From CAYUAG01 sp046483025 (GTDB lineage Bacteria; Zhuqueibacterota; QNDG01; CAYUAG01), in contig JAWODZ010000060.1 of the NCBI GenBank assembly GCA_046483025.1, positions 1 through 37,774 on the forward strand: a DNA stretch of 37,774 nucleotides, written 5' to 3'. The notes under the pieces were generated by a model that did no database searches, was not told the DNA's origin, and saw nothing but the letters and a program-made list of their open reading frames with translations. Below are positions 15,928 through 24,965 of this stretch, piece by piece. Numbering within the stretch: position 1 is the stretch's first letter; each line of letters opens with the position of its first letter. The position numbers and the translations under genes were made by a program.

Positions 15928-17292
15928 ATGAAAAAAAGTTATTTGAAAATTGTTAATAATTCTAAAATAAACAAGTATAAATCATTTGGATTAAAAAATT
16001 TTAGGGATATCCCTCAAATAGATGATCTTTCTCCAGAAGAACAATTTAATATTGAGGTAGTGGGTCATGTTTTACCATTTAAAGTCAATAATTATGTTGT
16101 TGACCAATTGATAAATTGGGATAATGTGCCTAATGATCCGATTTTTAACTTAACTTTTCCTCAAAAGGATATGCTCGCCTCACATCATTTTCATAGAATG
16201 GCAAATTTAATAAAAAATAGTTCTAATAAAGAAGAAATAAATCGGGTTGTAGATGACATACGCCATCAATTAAATCCGCATCCGGCTGATCAGCTAAAAA
16301 ATGTTCCGATGCTGGGAGAGAAGAAATTAATGGGAATGCAGCATAAATATCGTGAAACTTTACTGTTTTTTCCAAGTGCAGGACAAACCTGTCATGCTTA
16401 TTGTACTTTTTGTTTCAGATGGCCTCAATTTACTGGTATGAATGATATTAAATTTGCTATGAAGGAATCTGAATTATTAGTAGAGTATTTACAGCATCAT
16501 AATGAAGTGACAGATGTTTTATTTACCGGTGGTGATCCAATGATAATGAGTGCTGCTAAACTGGCCAGTTATATTAAACCTATTGTAGAGAAGGTTCCTT
16601 CTGTTAAGAATATCCGCATTGGTTCGAAGGTATTAGCGTACTGGCCTCATAGATTTGTATCTGATAAAGACTCGGATGAGTTATTATATTTATTTAAATA
16701 TGTAAAAAACAAAGGTAAACATGTAACACTTATGGCTCATTTCAGTCATCCTCATGAATTAAGAACTGATGTTGTTGTAGAGGCAATTGAAAAAATCAGG
16801 AGTACAGGTGTCAATATTCGTACACAATCTCCTATTATGCACCATATAAATGACAGTTCTGTAATATGGTCTACAATGTGGGAAGAACAGGTTAAGTTAG
16901 GATTAATTCCATACTATATGTTTATAGCAAGAAATACAGGAGCTCAGCATTATTTCAGCATACCCTTGGTGGAAGCCTGGAAAATTTTCAGGGAAGCATA
17001 CAAAAGAGTAAGTGGTATATGCCGGACAGTTAGAGGACCATGTATGTCCACTAAATATGGGAAAATCCAAATATTAGGAGAAGTAGATATTTTGGGAGAC
17101 CGGGTAGTAGGATTGAGATTTATTCAGGGCAGAAACCCTGATTGGGTTGATCGTTTATTTTTTGCTCAATTAAATGAAGATGCTGTTTGGCTTGATGATC
17201 TCTCACCTGCCTTTTTTGAACAAAAATTCTTTTTTGAAACTCAGGAAGAAGGTATTAAGCATTTTGATATGGATTACAGAGACATAGCATAA
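15928..17292 (+). CDS. KamA-like radical SAM protein (lysine 2,3-aminomutase family)
   Basis: The 454-residue protein has the radical SAM cluster motif CxxxCxxC at residues 155, 159 and 162 (TCHAYCTFCFRWPQF). Typical aminomutase blocks surround it: ADQLKNVPMLGEKKLMGMQHKYRET is cut short here as ADQLKNVPMLGEK, then VTDVLFTGGDPMIM and VKNIRIGSKVLAYWPHRF. True lysine 2,3-aminomutases carry a PLP-binding PGGGGK motif. Here the corresponding region reads RTVRGPCMSTKYGKIQI, with a lysine but no glycine run, so substrate and even PLP use are uncertain. The gene has its own promoter, a structured leader and a terminator, so it is a single-gene unit. Confidence 0.82.
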   Translation: MKKSYLKIVNNSKINKYKSFGLKNFRDIPQIDDLSPEEQFNIEVVGHVLPFKVNNYVVDQLINWDNVPNDPIFNLTFPQKDMLASHHFHRMANLIKNSSNKEEINRVVDDIRHQLNPHPADQLKNVPMLGEKKLMGMQHKYRETLLFFPSAGQTCHAYCTFCFRWPQFTGMNDIKFAMKESELLVEYLQHHNEVTDVLFTGGDPMIMSAAKLASYIKPIVEKVPSVKNIRIGSKVLAYWPHRFVSDKDSDELLYLFKYVKNKGKHVTLMAHFSHPHELRTDVVVEAIEKIRSTGVNIRTQSPIMHHINDSSVIWSTMWEEQVKLGLIPYYMFIARNTGAQHYFSIPLVEAWKIFREAYKRVSGICRTVRGPCMSTKYGKIQILGEVDILGDRVVGLRFIQGRNPDWVDRLFFAQLNEDAVWLDDLSPAFFEQKFFFETQEEGIKHFDMDYRDIA

Positions 17293-17315
17293 ATTTCAAA
17301 TATAATATTTTTTAC

Positions 17316-17354
17316 ATTCCTACTTTTGGGGGTTCTCAAATGTAGGAATTTTTA
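17316..17354 (+). terminator. Intrinsic terminator after kamA-like gene
   Basis: ATTCCTAC (17316-17323) pairs perfectly with GTAGGAAT (17342-17349) around an 18-base loop containing GGGGG, and TTTTTATTTT follows directly. It lies 23 bases after the stop codon. This is the clearest rho-independent terminator in the window. Confidence 0.75.
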
Positions 17355-17550
17355 TTTTAAGTCAATATTTTTAATATTCAGGTCTGATTTTCTTAATTTT
17401 AATAAACTTTTTATATTAAGACTTAGTTTAAATTAATAAGCAATAATAAAAAAACAAGATTATGTCGCTAAAATATTCAATTAATTACGATTATTGGTAT
17501 ATTTTTTGCAATTATACAAAAATAGATATTTTCTGATGAAAGAGAGAACC

Positions 17551-20500
17551 ATGGAAAAGAAAAAAACAGATAACTTCAATATCAAAGCTGAATCTTTTTT
17601 TGATATTGCTGGAGTTATGTTTGTGGTTATCGACCGAAAAGGAGATGTACGCCGGATAAACCAGAAAGGGTGTAAAATACTTGGGTACTCAAAAAAGAAG
17701 ATTATAGGTAAAAACTGGTTCGAACATTTTTTGCCACAGCGATATAGAACAAAGGGTAAAAATATCCATTCACAATTAATGACTGGAAAAATTAAACCAG
17801 TGGAATATTATGAGAATCCAGTATTAACAAAAGACGGTCAGCAGAGAATAATTGCCTGGCACAATACTGTGCTGCGGGATAAGGATAAAAATATCATAGG
17901 TACTTTAAGTTCTGGAGAAGATATAACAGTAAAGGAAGAATCGTTGAATAAAATTCAACATCTTACCCAGGTTCTCAGAGCGATACGTAATGTGAATCAG
18001 CTTATTTCCAAAGAAAAAGACCGGGATGTACTGATTCAGAAGGTTTGTAAAATCCTTATAGAAGGCAGCAATTATAATGGTGCATGGATTATTCTTTTGG
18101 ATGATAATAACAAACCCATAGTTTTTACAGAATCGGGTTTGGGCAAGAAATTTACTGATTATATAGTCCAGATGAAAAAAGGGAGAATGTACGAGTGTTG
18201 TCGTCGTGCATTAACACAAACCAAGGTTGTTGTAATTGATAATGCAAATTCGGATTGCAATGAATGTCCACTTTTAGAGAGAGTAAAAGATAAGAGAGCT
18301 ATGACTGTACGATTGGAATATGGAGGAAAAGTCTACGGTCTGTTGTCTGTAATTTTATCTGCCAATTTTGCTTTTGATAAAGAGGAGCAGAGCTTGTTTA
18401 GTGAAGTAGCGGGTGATATTGCCTTTGCTTTATATAGTATTGAGATTGAAAAAGAGCGGATACAAGCAGTAGAACTTATGAAAAAATCACAGGAAATAGC
18501 TCATATAGGCAGCTGGCGTCTGGACTTAAGAACCAATCATCTTATCTGGTCAGACGAAGTATATAAGATCTTTGGTTTGGATCCTCAGGAGTTTGATCCC
18601 ACCTATGAAAATTTTTTGGAAGCAATACATCCAGAAGACAGAGAGATTGTAAATGAAATTTTTAAAAAATCATTAAAAAATAAACAATCATACAACATCG
18701 ACCATCGTATTTTACGTCCGGATGGTACTGTTCGTATTGTCCAGGAAAAATGTGAACATATTATTGATAAATCTAGAGAAATATTTATATCCGTTGGAAT
18801 GGTACATGATATTACTGAACGGAAACGGGGGGAAGAATTTACTAAGGCACAGCGTGATTTGGCTTTAGCTGTTTCTAAGACATCATCGGTTAAGGAAATA
18901 CTGCGTTTAAGTGTTAAAACCGTTTTAAGTATTTCGGATATGGATGCTTGTGGTATATATTTTATAGATAAGGATTCAGGAGCGCTTAAATTAATGTATA
19001 ACCAGGGTTTGACCAAGGCATTTGTGGATAAAGTATCATTTTACTCAGCTGAATCCCGGCAAACCAAATTAGTCCAGAAGGGCAAGCCTGTTCATTTGCA
19101 ATACTTAGAGTTGGATGTTCCCATGAGCAAGGAGGAGCGCAAAGAGGGAATTAAAGCCTTTTCTCTAATTCCAATCTGGTATAAAAATGAAGTAATAGGC
19201 AGTCTCAATGTAGCTTCACATACCCTGAAGAAAACTCCGCCATATGCATGCCGGGCCCTGGAAACTATTGCTGGACAAATGGGTGCTTCCATTGTTCGGG
19301 CCAGAACAGAGAAAAAACTGCAGAAAAGTGAGGAATTATTTAGAAATGTTTTTGAATCCATAAAAGAAGGTATTCTGGTGGTGGATAAGAATTATAGATA
19401 TTCCCATTGGAGTACAAGTATGGAAGAAATATCAAACACTGGAAGAGAAGAAGTAATAGGCAAGATACCATGGAAAAAATTTCCTTTTCTTGAGGGAAAT
19501 ATTAAAAAAGCGATTAAAAAAGCTATGAAAGGGGAACCAGTTCTCAATGAAAAATTACAATATAAACTAAAAAATGGTAAAGAGGGATGGACATCAGAAA
19601 GTTATTTTCCTCTATATAACAGGGATGGAAAAGTTAAAGGAGTAGTCGGTGTCATTGAAGAGATTACTCAACGTAAGCAAGCTGAAGAAGCACTTCGCAA
19701 AAGTGAAGAAAAATACCGCACCTTTTTCAAAACCACCAGAGATTGTGTATTTATTAGTTCCAGGGAGGGCTGCTGGCTGGATTTCAACGATGCTGCTGTT
19801 GAATTGTTCGGCTACAACAGTAAAGAAGAACTCAGTAAAGTACGGATACCAGATCTTTATGCAAAATCAGAAGATCGTATACGTCATATTAAATTGATCA
19901 AAAAACAAGGGTATGTGAAGGAAAATCCGGTTGACTTAAAGAAAAAAGACGGTAGTATAATTCATACGTTAATCACCACTGTATCCATTAAGAATGATCA
20001 GGGTGAAGTTATTGCCTTTCAGGGTACTATACGGGACATTACAGAACAGAAAAGAGCAGAAAGTGCTATCCGGGAATCCGAACGGCAGTTAAAAACCTTA
20101 CTGGGTAATTTACCGGGTATGGTGTACCGCTGTAAGAATGTCCCTGCCTGGACTATGGAATTTGTAAGCATGTGGGCAAGCTCATTGACCGGCTATAAAC
20201 CTTCCGAGCTCATTAATAACAAAAAAATTGCTTATGGTGATGTTATTCATCCTGCGGACAGGAAAGCAGTTTGGGAGGGAGTGCAGAAGGCTATAAAAAA
20301 GAAAAAACATTTTGAGCTTGAGTATAGGATTATTACCAAAAAGAAAAAGCAAAAATGGGTGTGGGAGCGGGGTAGAGGTGTCTTTATTAATGGTAGTCAG
20401 ATTATACTTGAGGGTTTTATTTCTGACATTACAGAACGAAAAAGGGTAGAAAAAGCTTTACGGGACAGTGAGAAGAAGTTCAGAAAATCAATAATGGAAG

Positions 20501-22407
20501 CGCCTTTTCCAGCTATGGTGCATGCGGAAGACGGAGAGGTAATTCTGGTTAATAAAATGTGGAAGACTATCAGTGGGTATAAATTCAAGGAAATTTCTAC
20601 CATATCTGATTGGATTAAAAAGGTTTACGGTGAAAGGAAAAATAAAGTAAAAGAAGATATTGATAAATTGTATTCACTAAATAAAAATATTGATGAGGGA
20701 GAATATACAATAAACACCAAGCAGGGGGGGAAAGTGATCTGGCATTTCAGTTCCTCTTCCCTATGTATAGATGAAAAAGATAGAAGGCTGGTTTTAAGTA
20801 TGGCTCATGATGTTACCCGACAAAAGAGAATGGAAGAAAAACAGAAACAGACTCTTTATGAACTAAATTTTATCAATGATACTATTATAAGAACCAGTCG
20901 TCTGCAGGATATTGATACTATATGTAACTACGTTGGAGAGGTAATTCATAAAGTTAATCCTCGTGTATATATTGCTGTTTCACTATACGATCCCAAGGTT
21001 GATGCAGTCAGAATCAGATCTCTGGTAGGGTTTGGAAATTATATAGATCGTTTGTTTGAGATTGCTGGAAAAAATTCTACCCAACTATATTTTCATCCGG
21101 AAGAAATAGGGGATATGGTGAATTTATATACAACAGGAAAGCTGGAATATATTCCAGGTGGACTCTATAAACTGATGGAAGGGAAAGTACCCAAGGCCGC
21201 TTGTCGAGCTGCTGAAAGACTGCTGGGGATTGAGAATGCTTATACAATTGGATTTGCTCTGGAAAATAGGCCCTACGGAGGGATTATAATTCTTACAGCG
21301 AGAGGGCAGGAAGTAAACTATAGTTCAGCCATAGAAACAATTGCCAGTCATGTATCTGAAATTCTACAGCGCCGGCAAATGGAAAAGTCTATAAAAGAAA
21401 GCCAGGAACGTTACAACGCGCTTTATAATCGTTCACTGGATCTTGTTTTTGTTCATAATTTTCAGGGGAAATTTTTAGATGCAAATGCTGCTACTTTGAA
21501 TCAGTTCGGTTATTCCAAAGAAGAAATTAAGACATTGAATTTTAGTACACTCCTTGCAGATAAGGATCAGCAATCCAGAGTACAGGAATCACTTAAAGAG
21601 TTGGTAAAAACAGGATATCAGAAAGAACTCACTCAATTCCGGTTAAGAAGTAAGGATGGGAAGATTATATGGGTAGAAACTAAAGCATCTGTGATTTATA
21701 AAGAAGGAAAGCCCTATGCAATCCAGGGAATTGCCCGGGATATAACAGAGCGAAAACGAGCTGAACAGCAGATTAAAAGCAATCTGAATGAAAAAGAAGT
21801 TTTACTTAAAGAAGTCCATCACCGGGTCAAGAACAACCTTAATATAATTGTCAGTTTGTTGAATTTACAGAGCGAACAGATTAAGAACAAGGAACAGGCC
21901 CTTAGTGCTTTAAGTGAAACCAGAGATCGGGTCTATTCTATGGCGCTGATACATGATCAGCTTTACCAAACGGATAATTTTTCTAATATTAATATGAAAA
22001 CTTATATACAAACAATGGCCAGAGGATTGATGTCAAGTCTTTCCAGTGGTAAAAAAGTTAGTGTGAATATAGAAATAAAAGATATATACCTAAATATAAA
22101 TAAAGCAATACCCTGCGGTCTGATATTAAACGAGATTGTAACCAACTGTTTAAAACATGCATTTCCAAAAAGGGGAAAAGGAAAGATTCTGATTGAATTC
22201 CACCGGTATAATAATCAATATGAATTTTTAGTCAGAGATGATGGTGTGGGATTGCCGGAGAAGATTGATATCAAAAAATCAAAATCTCTGGGTTTGAAAT
22301 TAATTCATTTATTAACTAAACAGTTAGGGGGTAATATAACAATAAAAAAGAAAAAAGGAACTGAATTTAGAATTATTTTTCCGGTAGAGGAGGAGCATGA
22401 TGGGTAA
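17551..22407 (+). CDS. Giant cytoplasmic sensor histidine kinase, 7 PAS and 3 GAF domains
   Basis: I chose ATG 17551 (after AGAGAG), giving 1618 residues; an earlier ATG at 17536 and a TTG at 17494 lack a ribosome site. Approximate order: PAS 12-135, GAF 165-305, PAS 309-428, GAF 429-587, PAS 588-710, PAS 711-833, PAS 837-970, PAS 971-1096, GAF-like 1097-1283, PAS 1284-1405, HisKA_2 and HATPase 1411-1618. Most PAS units end with a DITERKR-type linker. The phospho-accepting histidine is H1423 or H1424 in EVHHRVKNNL. ATP-binding boxes are LNEIVTNCLKHAF, DDGVGLP and SLGLKLIHLL. No transmembrane segment is seen, so it senses internal signals. No response regulator is adjacent, so it is an orphan kinase. 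Confidence 0.93.
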   Translation: MEKKKTDNFNIKAESFFDIAGVMFVVIDRKGDVRRINQKGCKILGYSKKKIIGKNWFEHFLPQRYRTKGKNIHSQLMTGKIKPVEYYENPVLTKDGQQRIIAWHNTVLRDKDKNIIGTLSSGEDITVKEESLNKIQHLTQVLRAIRNVNQLISKEKDRDVLIQKVCKILIEGSNYNGAWIILLDDNNKPIVFTESGLGKKFTDYIVQMKKGRMYECCRRALTQTKVVVIDNANSDCNECPLLERVKDKRAMTVRLEYGGKVYGLLSVILSANFAFDKEEQSLFSEVAGDIAFALYSIEIEKERIQAVELMKKSQEIAHIGSWRLDLRTNHLIWSDEVYKIFGLDPQEFDPTYENFLEAIHPEDREIVNEIFKKSLKNKQSYNIDHRILRPDGTVRIVQEKCEHIIDKSREIFISVGMVHDITERKRGEEFTKAQRDLALAVSKTSSVKEILRLSVKTVLSISDMDACGIYFIDKDSGALKLMYNQGLTKAFVDKVSFYSAESRQTKLVQKGKPVHLQYLELDVPMSKEERKEGIKAFSLIPIWYKNEVIGSLNVASHTLKKTPPYACRALETIAGQMGASIVRARTEKKLQKSEELFRNVFESIKEGILVVDKNYRYSHWSTSMEEISNTGREEVIGKIPWKKFPFLEGNIKKAIKKAMKGEPVLNEKLQYKLKNGKEGWTSESYFPLYNRDGKVKGVVGVIEEITQRKQAEEALRKSEEKYRTFFKTTRDCVFISSREGCWLDFNDAAVELFGYNSKEELSKVRIPDLYAKSEDRIRHIKLIKKQGYVKENPVDLKKKDGSIIHTLITTVSIKNDQGEVIAFQGTIRDITEQKRAESAIRESERQLKTLLGNLPGMVYRCKNVPAWTMEFVSMWASSLTGYKPSELINNKKIAYGDVIHPADRKAVWEGVQKAIKKKKHFELEYRIITKKKKQKWVWERGRGVFINGSQIILEGFISDITERKRVEKALRDSEKKFRKSIMEAPFPAMVHAEDGEVILVNKMWKTISGYKFKEISTISDWIKKVYGERKNKVKEDIDKLYSLNKNIDEGEYTINTKQGGKVIWHFSSSSLCIDEKDRRLVLSMAHDVTRQKRMEEKQKQTLYELNFINDTIIRTSRLQDIDTICNYVGEVIHKVNPRVYIAVSLYDPKVDAVRIRSLVGFGNYIDRLFEIAGKNSTQLYFHPEEIGDMVNLYTTGKLEYIPGGLYKLMEGKVPKAACRAAERLLGIENAYTIGFALENRPYGGIIILTARGQEVNYSSAIETIASHVSEILQRRQMEKSIKESQERYNALYNRSLDLVFVHNFQGKFLDANAATLNQFGYSKEEIKTLNFSTLLADKDQQSRVQESLKELVKTGYQKELTQFRLRSKDGKIIWVETKASVIYKEGKPYAIQGIARDITERKRAEQQIKSNLNEKEVLLKEVHHRVKNNLNIIVSLLNLQSEQIKNKEQALSALSETRDRVYSMALIHDQLYQTDNFSNINMKTYIQTMARGLMSSLSSGKKVSVNIEIKDIYLNINKAIPCGLILNEIVTNCLKHAFPKRGKGKILIEFHRYNNQYEFLVRDDGVGLPEKIDIKKSKSLGLKLIHLLTKQLGGNITIKKKKGTEFRIIFPVEEEHDG

Positions 22408-22425
22408 GGAAACAGCTTTCTCGGT

Positions 22426-23616
22426 TCAGAAATTAGTAAAAAAAGACCGTATTTTTTCCCACAAGAATAATAATTTATTTATAATCTTTGTAATAAGTGG
22501 TATTATGATATTTGATTGTGATACGGATTGAAAAAGCTTTTTATAATAGATATTACGAATTACAATATTTTTTATTTCTTCTATTTTATATATATCTTCC
22601 GGGCGAGTTTTAATTGCGATGGATGATAATCTGGAGGCAACATGATAAGTATCCCCTTTCTCCCAGAGAATGTTTATTTTTTCATTAATTAGAGTTTGTG
22701 TTGCTATTTGAGACGGTTCATGTTTACCGGTGAACAGGATCGTATGGATTCTTGTTTCTTTATTCTCAAAGAAATTCTTTAAATTTGGAATTGTAAATAT
22801 CATATCTAATCTAAGTGACGGCAAAATTAACAGGATATTTCCTTTCATGGTTTTTACATATTCAATAAATTCCTCCAGACTTGTAGCACCGATTGCAAAT
22901 GTATCTACAACGGTTTTGCGCTCATTTGTTTCATGAATTATTTTTGGATGTAATTCATTGATGATTTGTCCCAGAGTGGGATTGCTTAAGATTGTGGAGT
23001 AGGGAACAATACCCAGGAATTTTATTTTATGTTGTTTACAATAGGTGCTGATAGCATTTTTAATTCTTTCAGATTTATTAGATATAACTTTATTTACAAT
23101 TACCCCGACTACGTTAACACCATGATTAATAAAAAAGGAACGGTTTAGTTCAAGTTTATCAATAGCACTGCCAATGCCGCCATCCACTACTAATACAACA
23201 TCAGCATCCAAAATTTTTGCTACTTCAGCATTGGAAGTGTTAAAAACAGAACCAACTCCTGCATGTCCTGTACCTTCAATAATCACAAATTCTTTATTTT
23301 TAGAAATTTTTTCATATGCATTTAATATTTTTCGGTGTATATTTGGTTTAATTATTTTATATAGATATTCCTCAGTAAATCCTTTTTCTACAACAATAGG
23401 GTTCATGAACGGAGGGCTGGCTGAAAATTGAAATATCTGTTTCATTAATATCACATCTTCTTCTACTTTACCCCATTTTGAATGGAGCCAACGCTGTCCT
23501 ACTGGTTTCATAAATGCAACTTCCTTATTCTCCTTGATCAATAAATCCAATAAAGCAAAAGAAATTGTGGATTTTCCTACATTCTTTCCGGTTGCAGCTA
23601 TAAATATATTTTTCAT
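22426..23616 (-). CDS. BioD-like P-loop ATPase with DRTGG-type domain
   Basis: The 396-residue protein has an N-terminal P-loop at residues 8-17 (ATGKNVGKST) followed by KPVGQRW, matching the BioD/CobQ-like ATPase domain that also forms the N-terminus of long phosphotransacetylases. It continues with IEGTGHAGVGSV and VVDGGIGSAIDKLELN. From about residue 240 the sequence (FAIGATSLEEFIEYVKTMKG) resembles the DRTGG domain. The phosphate acetyltransferase catalytic domain is absent. Such stand-alone proteins are of unknown function, possibly regulatory in acetyl-CoA/acetate metabolism. Its end converges with the kinase gene, 18 bases away. Confidence 0.75.
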   Translation of the reverse strand: MKNIFIAATGKNVGKSTISFALLDLLIKENKEVAFMKPVGQRWLHSKWGKVEEDVILMKQIFQFSASPPFMNPIVVEKGFTEEYLYKIIKPNIHRKILNAYEKISKNKEFVIIEGTGHAGVGSVFNTSNAEVAKILDADVVLVVDGGIGSAIDKLELNRSFFINHGVNVVGVIVNKVISNKSERIKNAISTYCKQHKIKFLGIVPYSTILSNPTLGQIINELHPKIIHETNERKTVVDTFAIGATSLEEFIEYVKTMKGNILLILPSLRLDMIFTIPNLKNFFENKETRIHTILFTGKHEPSQIATQTLINEKINILWEKGDTYHVASRLSSIAIKTRPEDIYKIEEIKNIVIRNIYYKKLFQSVSQSNIIIPLITKIINKLLFLWEKIRSFFTNF

Positions 23617-23712
23617 CTATTTATATCCCTGATAACTTTTACGAAAGATAGATTTGAAAATAATTTTTTTAAAAATCTTTATATAATGTTAAAATTATCT
23701 ATAAATATATAA

Positions 23713-24405
23713 TTATTTTAAAGAATACATCAGGGCTTTAGAAGAAAGTATCTTTACAGAATCAAAAATTTTTGTAGGAGAATTCTCTTCATTGATTATT
23801 AAGGGTAGTTCCGTGCACCCAAGTATAACACCTTCAGATCCTTTTAAATTTAAATATTTAATAATATTAATTATTTTCTTTTTGGAATCGTTGTTAATAA
23901 TTTCTTTTCCCAGTTCTTCGAAAATAATGTTATTTATTACATCAATATCCTGCTTGTCAGGAACAATTGTATCAATGCCGTATTTTTTTAGTCCTTCTTT
24001 ATAAAATGTATCACTCATAGTATAGCGGGTACCAAGCAAAGTTACTTTCTTTATGCCAAAACTGGTGATTTCATCGGCGACTGCATCAATAATGTTCAGC
24101 ATTGGAATAGGGGATTTTTTTTCTATCCTGTCATATATTTTATGCATAGTATTGGTTGAGATTATGCAGAAATCAGCTCCGGCGTTATGGAGTGAATGTA
24201 CAACTTTAATTAGTGCATCAGCAATAGCATCCCAATTACCATTTTGCATCCAGCTAATATAATTTTGAAAAGACACACTGTAAATCAATATCTCCGGGAA
24301 GCCGTAATCATTGTATTTTTTCTGATAGGAGTCAATAATATTATTATAAATCAGAGCTGTGGATTTTGGTGTCATCCCTCCAATTATACCGATGGTTTTT
24401 TTCAT
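23713..24405 (-). CDS. Aspartate/glutamate racemase family protein
   Basis: The 230-residue protein begins KKTIGIIGGMTPKSTALIYN, the Asp/Glu racemase family start. The first catalytic position is threonine (T84 in STNTMH) where racemases with two cysteines have Cys; the second is cysteine (C197 in GCTELPL). This Thr/Cys pair is that of the YgeA/L-DER subgroup, which includes amino acid racemases acting on L-Asp/L-Glu or with broad range. It supplies D-amino acids for peptidoglycan or other uses. A GGAG ribosome site precedes the ATG on the minus strand. It lies 96 bases upstream of the BioD-like gene on the same strand and may be cotranscribed. Confidence 0.85.
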   Translation of the reverse strand: MKKTIGIIGGMTPKSTALIYNNIIDSYQKKYNDYGFPEILIYSVSFQNYISWMQNGNWDAIADALIKVVHSLHNAGADFCIISTNTMHKIYDRIEKKSPIPMLNIIDAVADEITSFGIKKVTLLGTRYTMSDTFYKEGLKKYGIDTIVPDKQDIDVINNIIFEELGKEIINNDSKKKIINIIKYLNLKGSEGVILGCTELPLIINEENSPTKIFDSVKILSSKALMYSLK

Positions 24406-24451
24406 GATAACTCCAAATAATTAAAGTATTTTAATTAATGTAAAAATTTTT

Positions 24452-24479
24452 TTGCATAATAACAAAATATTTATATCTT
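24452..24479 (+). promoter_or_regulatory. Candidate promoter of the tRNA-Arg gene
   Basis: TTGCAT (24452-24457) is 16 bases before TATCTT (24474-24479), which lies 26 bases ahead of the tRNA. Both hexamers deviate from consensus, and AT-rich sequence produces such matches by chance. Confidence 0.35.
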
Positions 24480-24505
24480 TAATAACGAAGATAATTTTAT
24501 TTTAA

Positions 24506-24579
24506 GCGCCCGTAGCTCAATTGGATAGAGCGCAGGCCTCCGGAGCCTGAGGTTTTGGGTTCGAGCCCCAACGGGCGTA
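24506..24579 (+). tRNA. tRNA-Arg (anticodon CCG)
   Basis: A 74-base cloverleaf folds cleanly. The acceptor stem is GCGCCCG (24506-24512) with CGGGCGT (24572-24578), including a terminal G-U pair; the D stem is GCTC/GAGC; the anticodon stem is CAGGC/GCCTG; and the T arm has the TTCGAGC loop. The anticodon CCG at 24540-24542 reads the arginine codon CGG. The discriminator is A at 24579, and CCA is not encoded. No integrase or direct repeat marks it as an attachment site. Confidence 0.96.
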
Positions 24580-24637
24580 CGATTGTTGTTACGAATATAA
24601 ATTTCCAAGCTTCTTGAAAAATAAAATTTTTAGCAAC

Positions 24638-24666
24638 TTGACAAAAAGTATATTAATTATTACATT
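24638..24666 (+). promoter_or_regulatory. Promoter of the DUF5678-like/retropepsin pair
   Basis: A perfect TTGACA (24638-24643) is 17 bases before TACATT (24661-24666), the same pair and spacing as the prfB promoter. The start codon follows 53 bases later. It also separates the pair from the tRNA gene, so the two small genes have their own transcript. Confidence 0.6.
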
Positions 24667-24719
24667 GATTAAGTAAATATTAGAAAATATTTTTCTAATC
24701 AAGAGTGAGGTAAGTTTTT

Positions 24720-24965
24720 ATGAAAAAGAAACTTAAAAAAGAGTTCAATTATTATATAAAGAATCAAGGTTATTTAGTTAATAAATATAATGGAAAATAT
24801 ATTGTTATAAGAGGGGAAGAAGTTATTGGTTCTTATGATTCTGATATAGAAGCGATAAAAGAAACTAGTAAAAAATATCCTCTTGGATCATTTCTTGTGC
24901 AAAAATGTGAACCAGGTACAGAAAGTTATACTCAACATTATCATTCTCGAGTAGCTTTTAATTAA
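24720..24965 (+). CDS. Small DUF5678-like protein
   Basis: The 81-residue basic protein has a lysine-rich start (MKKKLKKEFNYYIK), then YNGKYIVIRGEEVIGSYDSDIEAIKETSKKYP and LGSFLVQKCEPG. This alternation (glycine-K-Y-V-x-I-x-G-E-E-V-x-G, then a helix and a short strand) resembles DUF5678, a small domain of unknown function. The stop overlaps the next start (TAATG), so the two are translationally coupled. A GTGAGG-type ribosome site precedes the ATG. The role may be to serve the following protease-like protein. Confidence 0.6.
   Translation: MKKKLKKEFNYYIKNQGYLVNKYNGKYIVIRGEEVIGSYDSDIEAIKETSKKYPLGSFLVQKCEPGTESYTQHYHSRVAFN

Noticed and set aside
22397..22530. A well-placed ATG (after GAGGAGGAG) overlapping the kinase end, encoding about 44 residues beginning MMGKETAFSVQ
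   Set aside because: It looked like the start of a response regulator, but the sequence has no receiver motif (no acidic pair, no phospho-Asp). It overlaps the end of the convergent BioD-like gene and stops early. At most a remnant.
24506..24719. tRNA-Arg as attachment site of a mobile island carrying the retropepsin pair
   Set aside because: There is no integrase, no repeated tRNA 3' end, and the downstream G+C matches neighbours.
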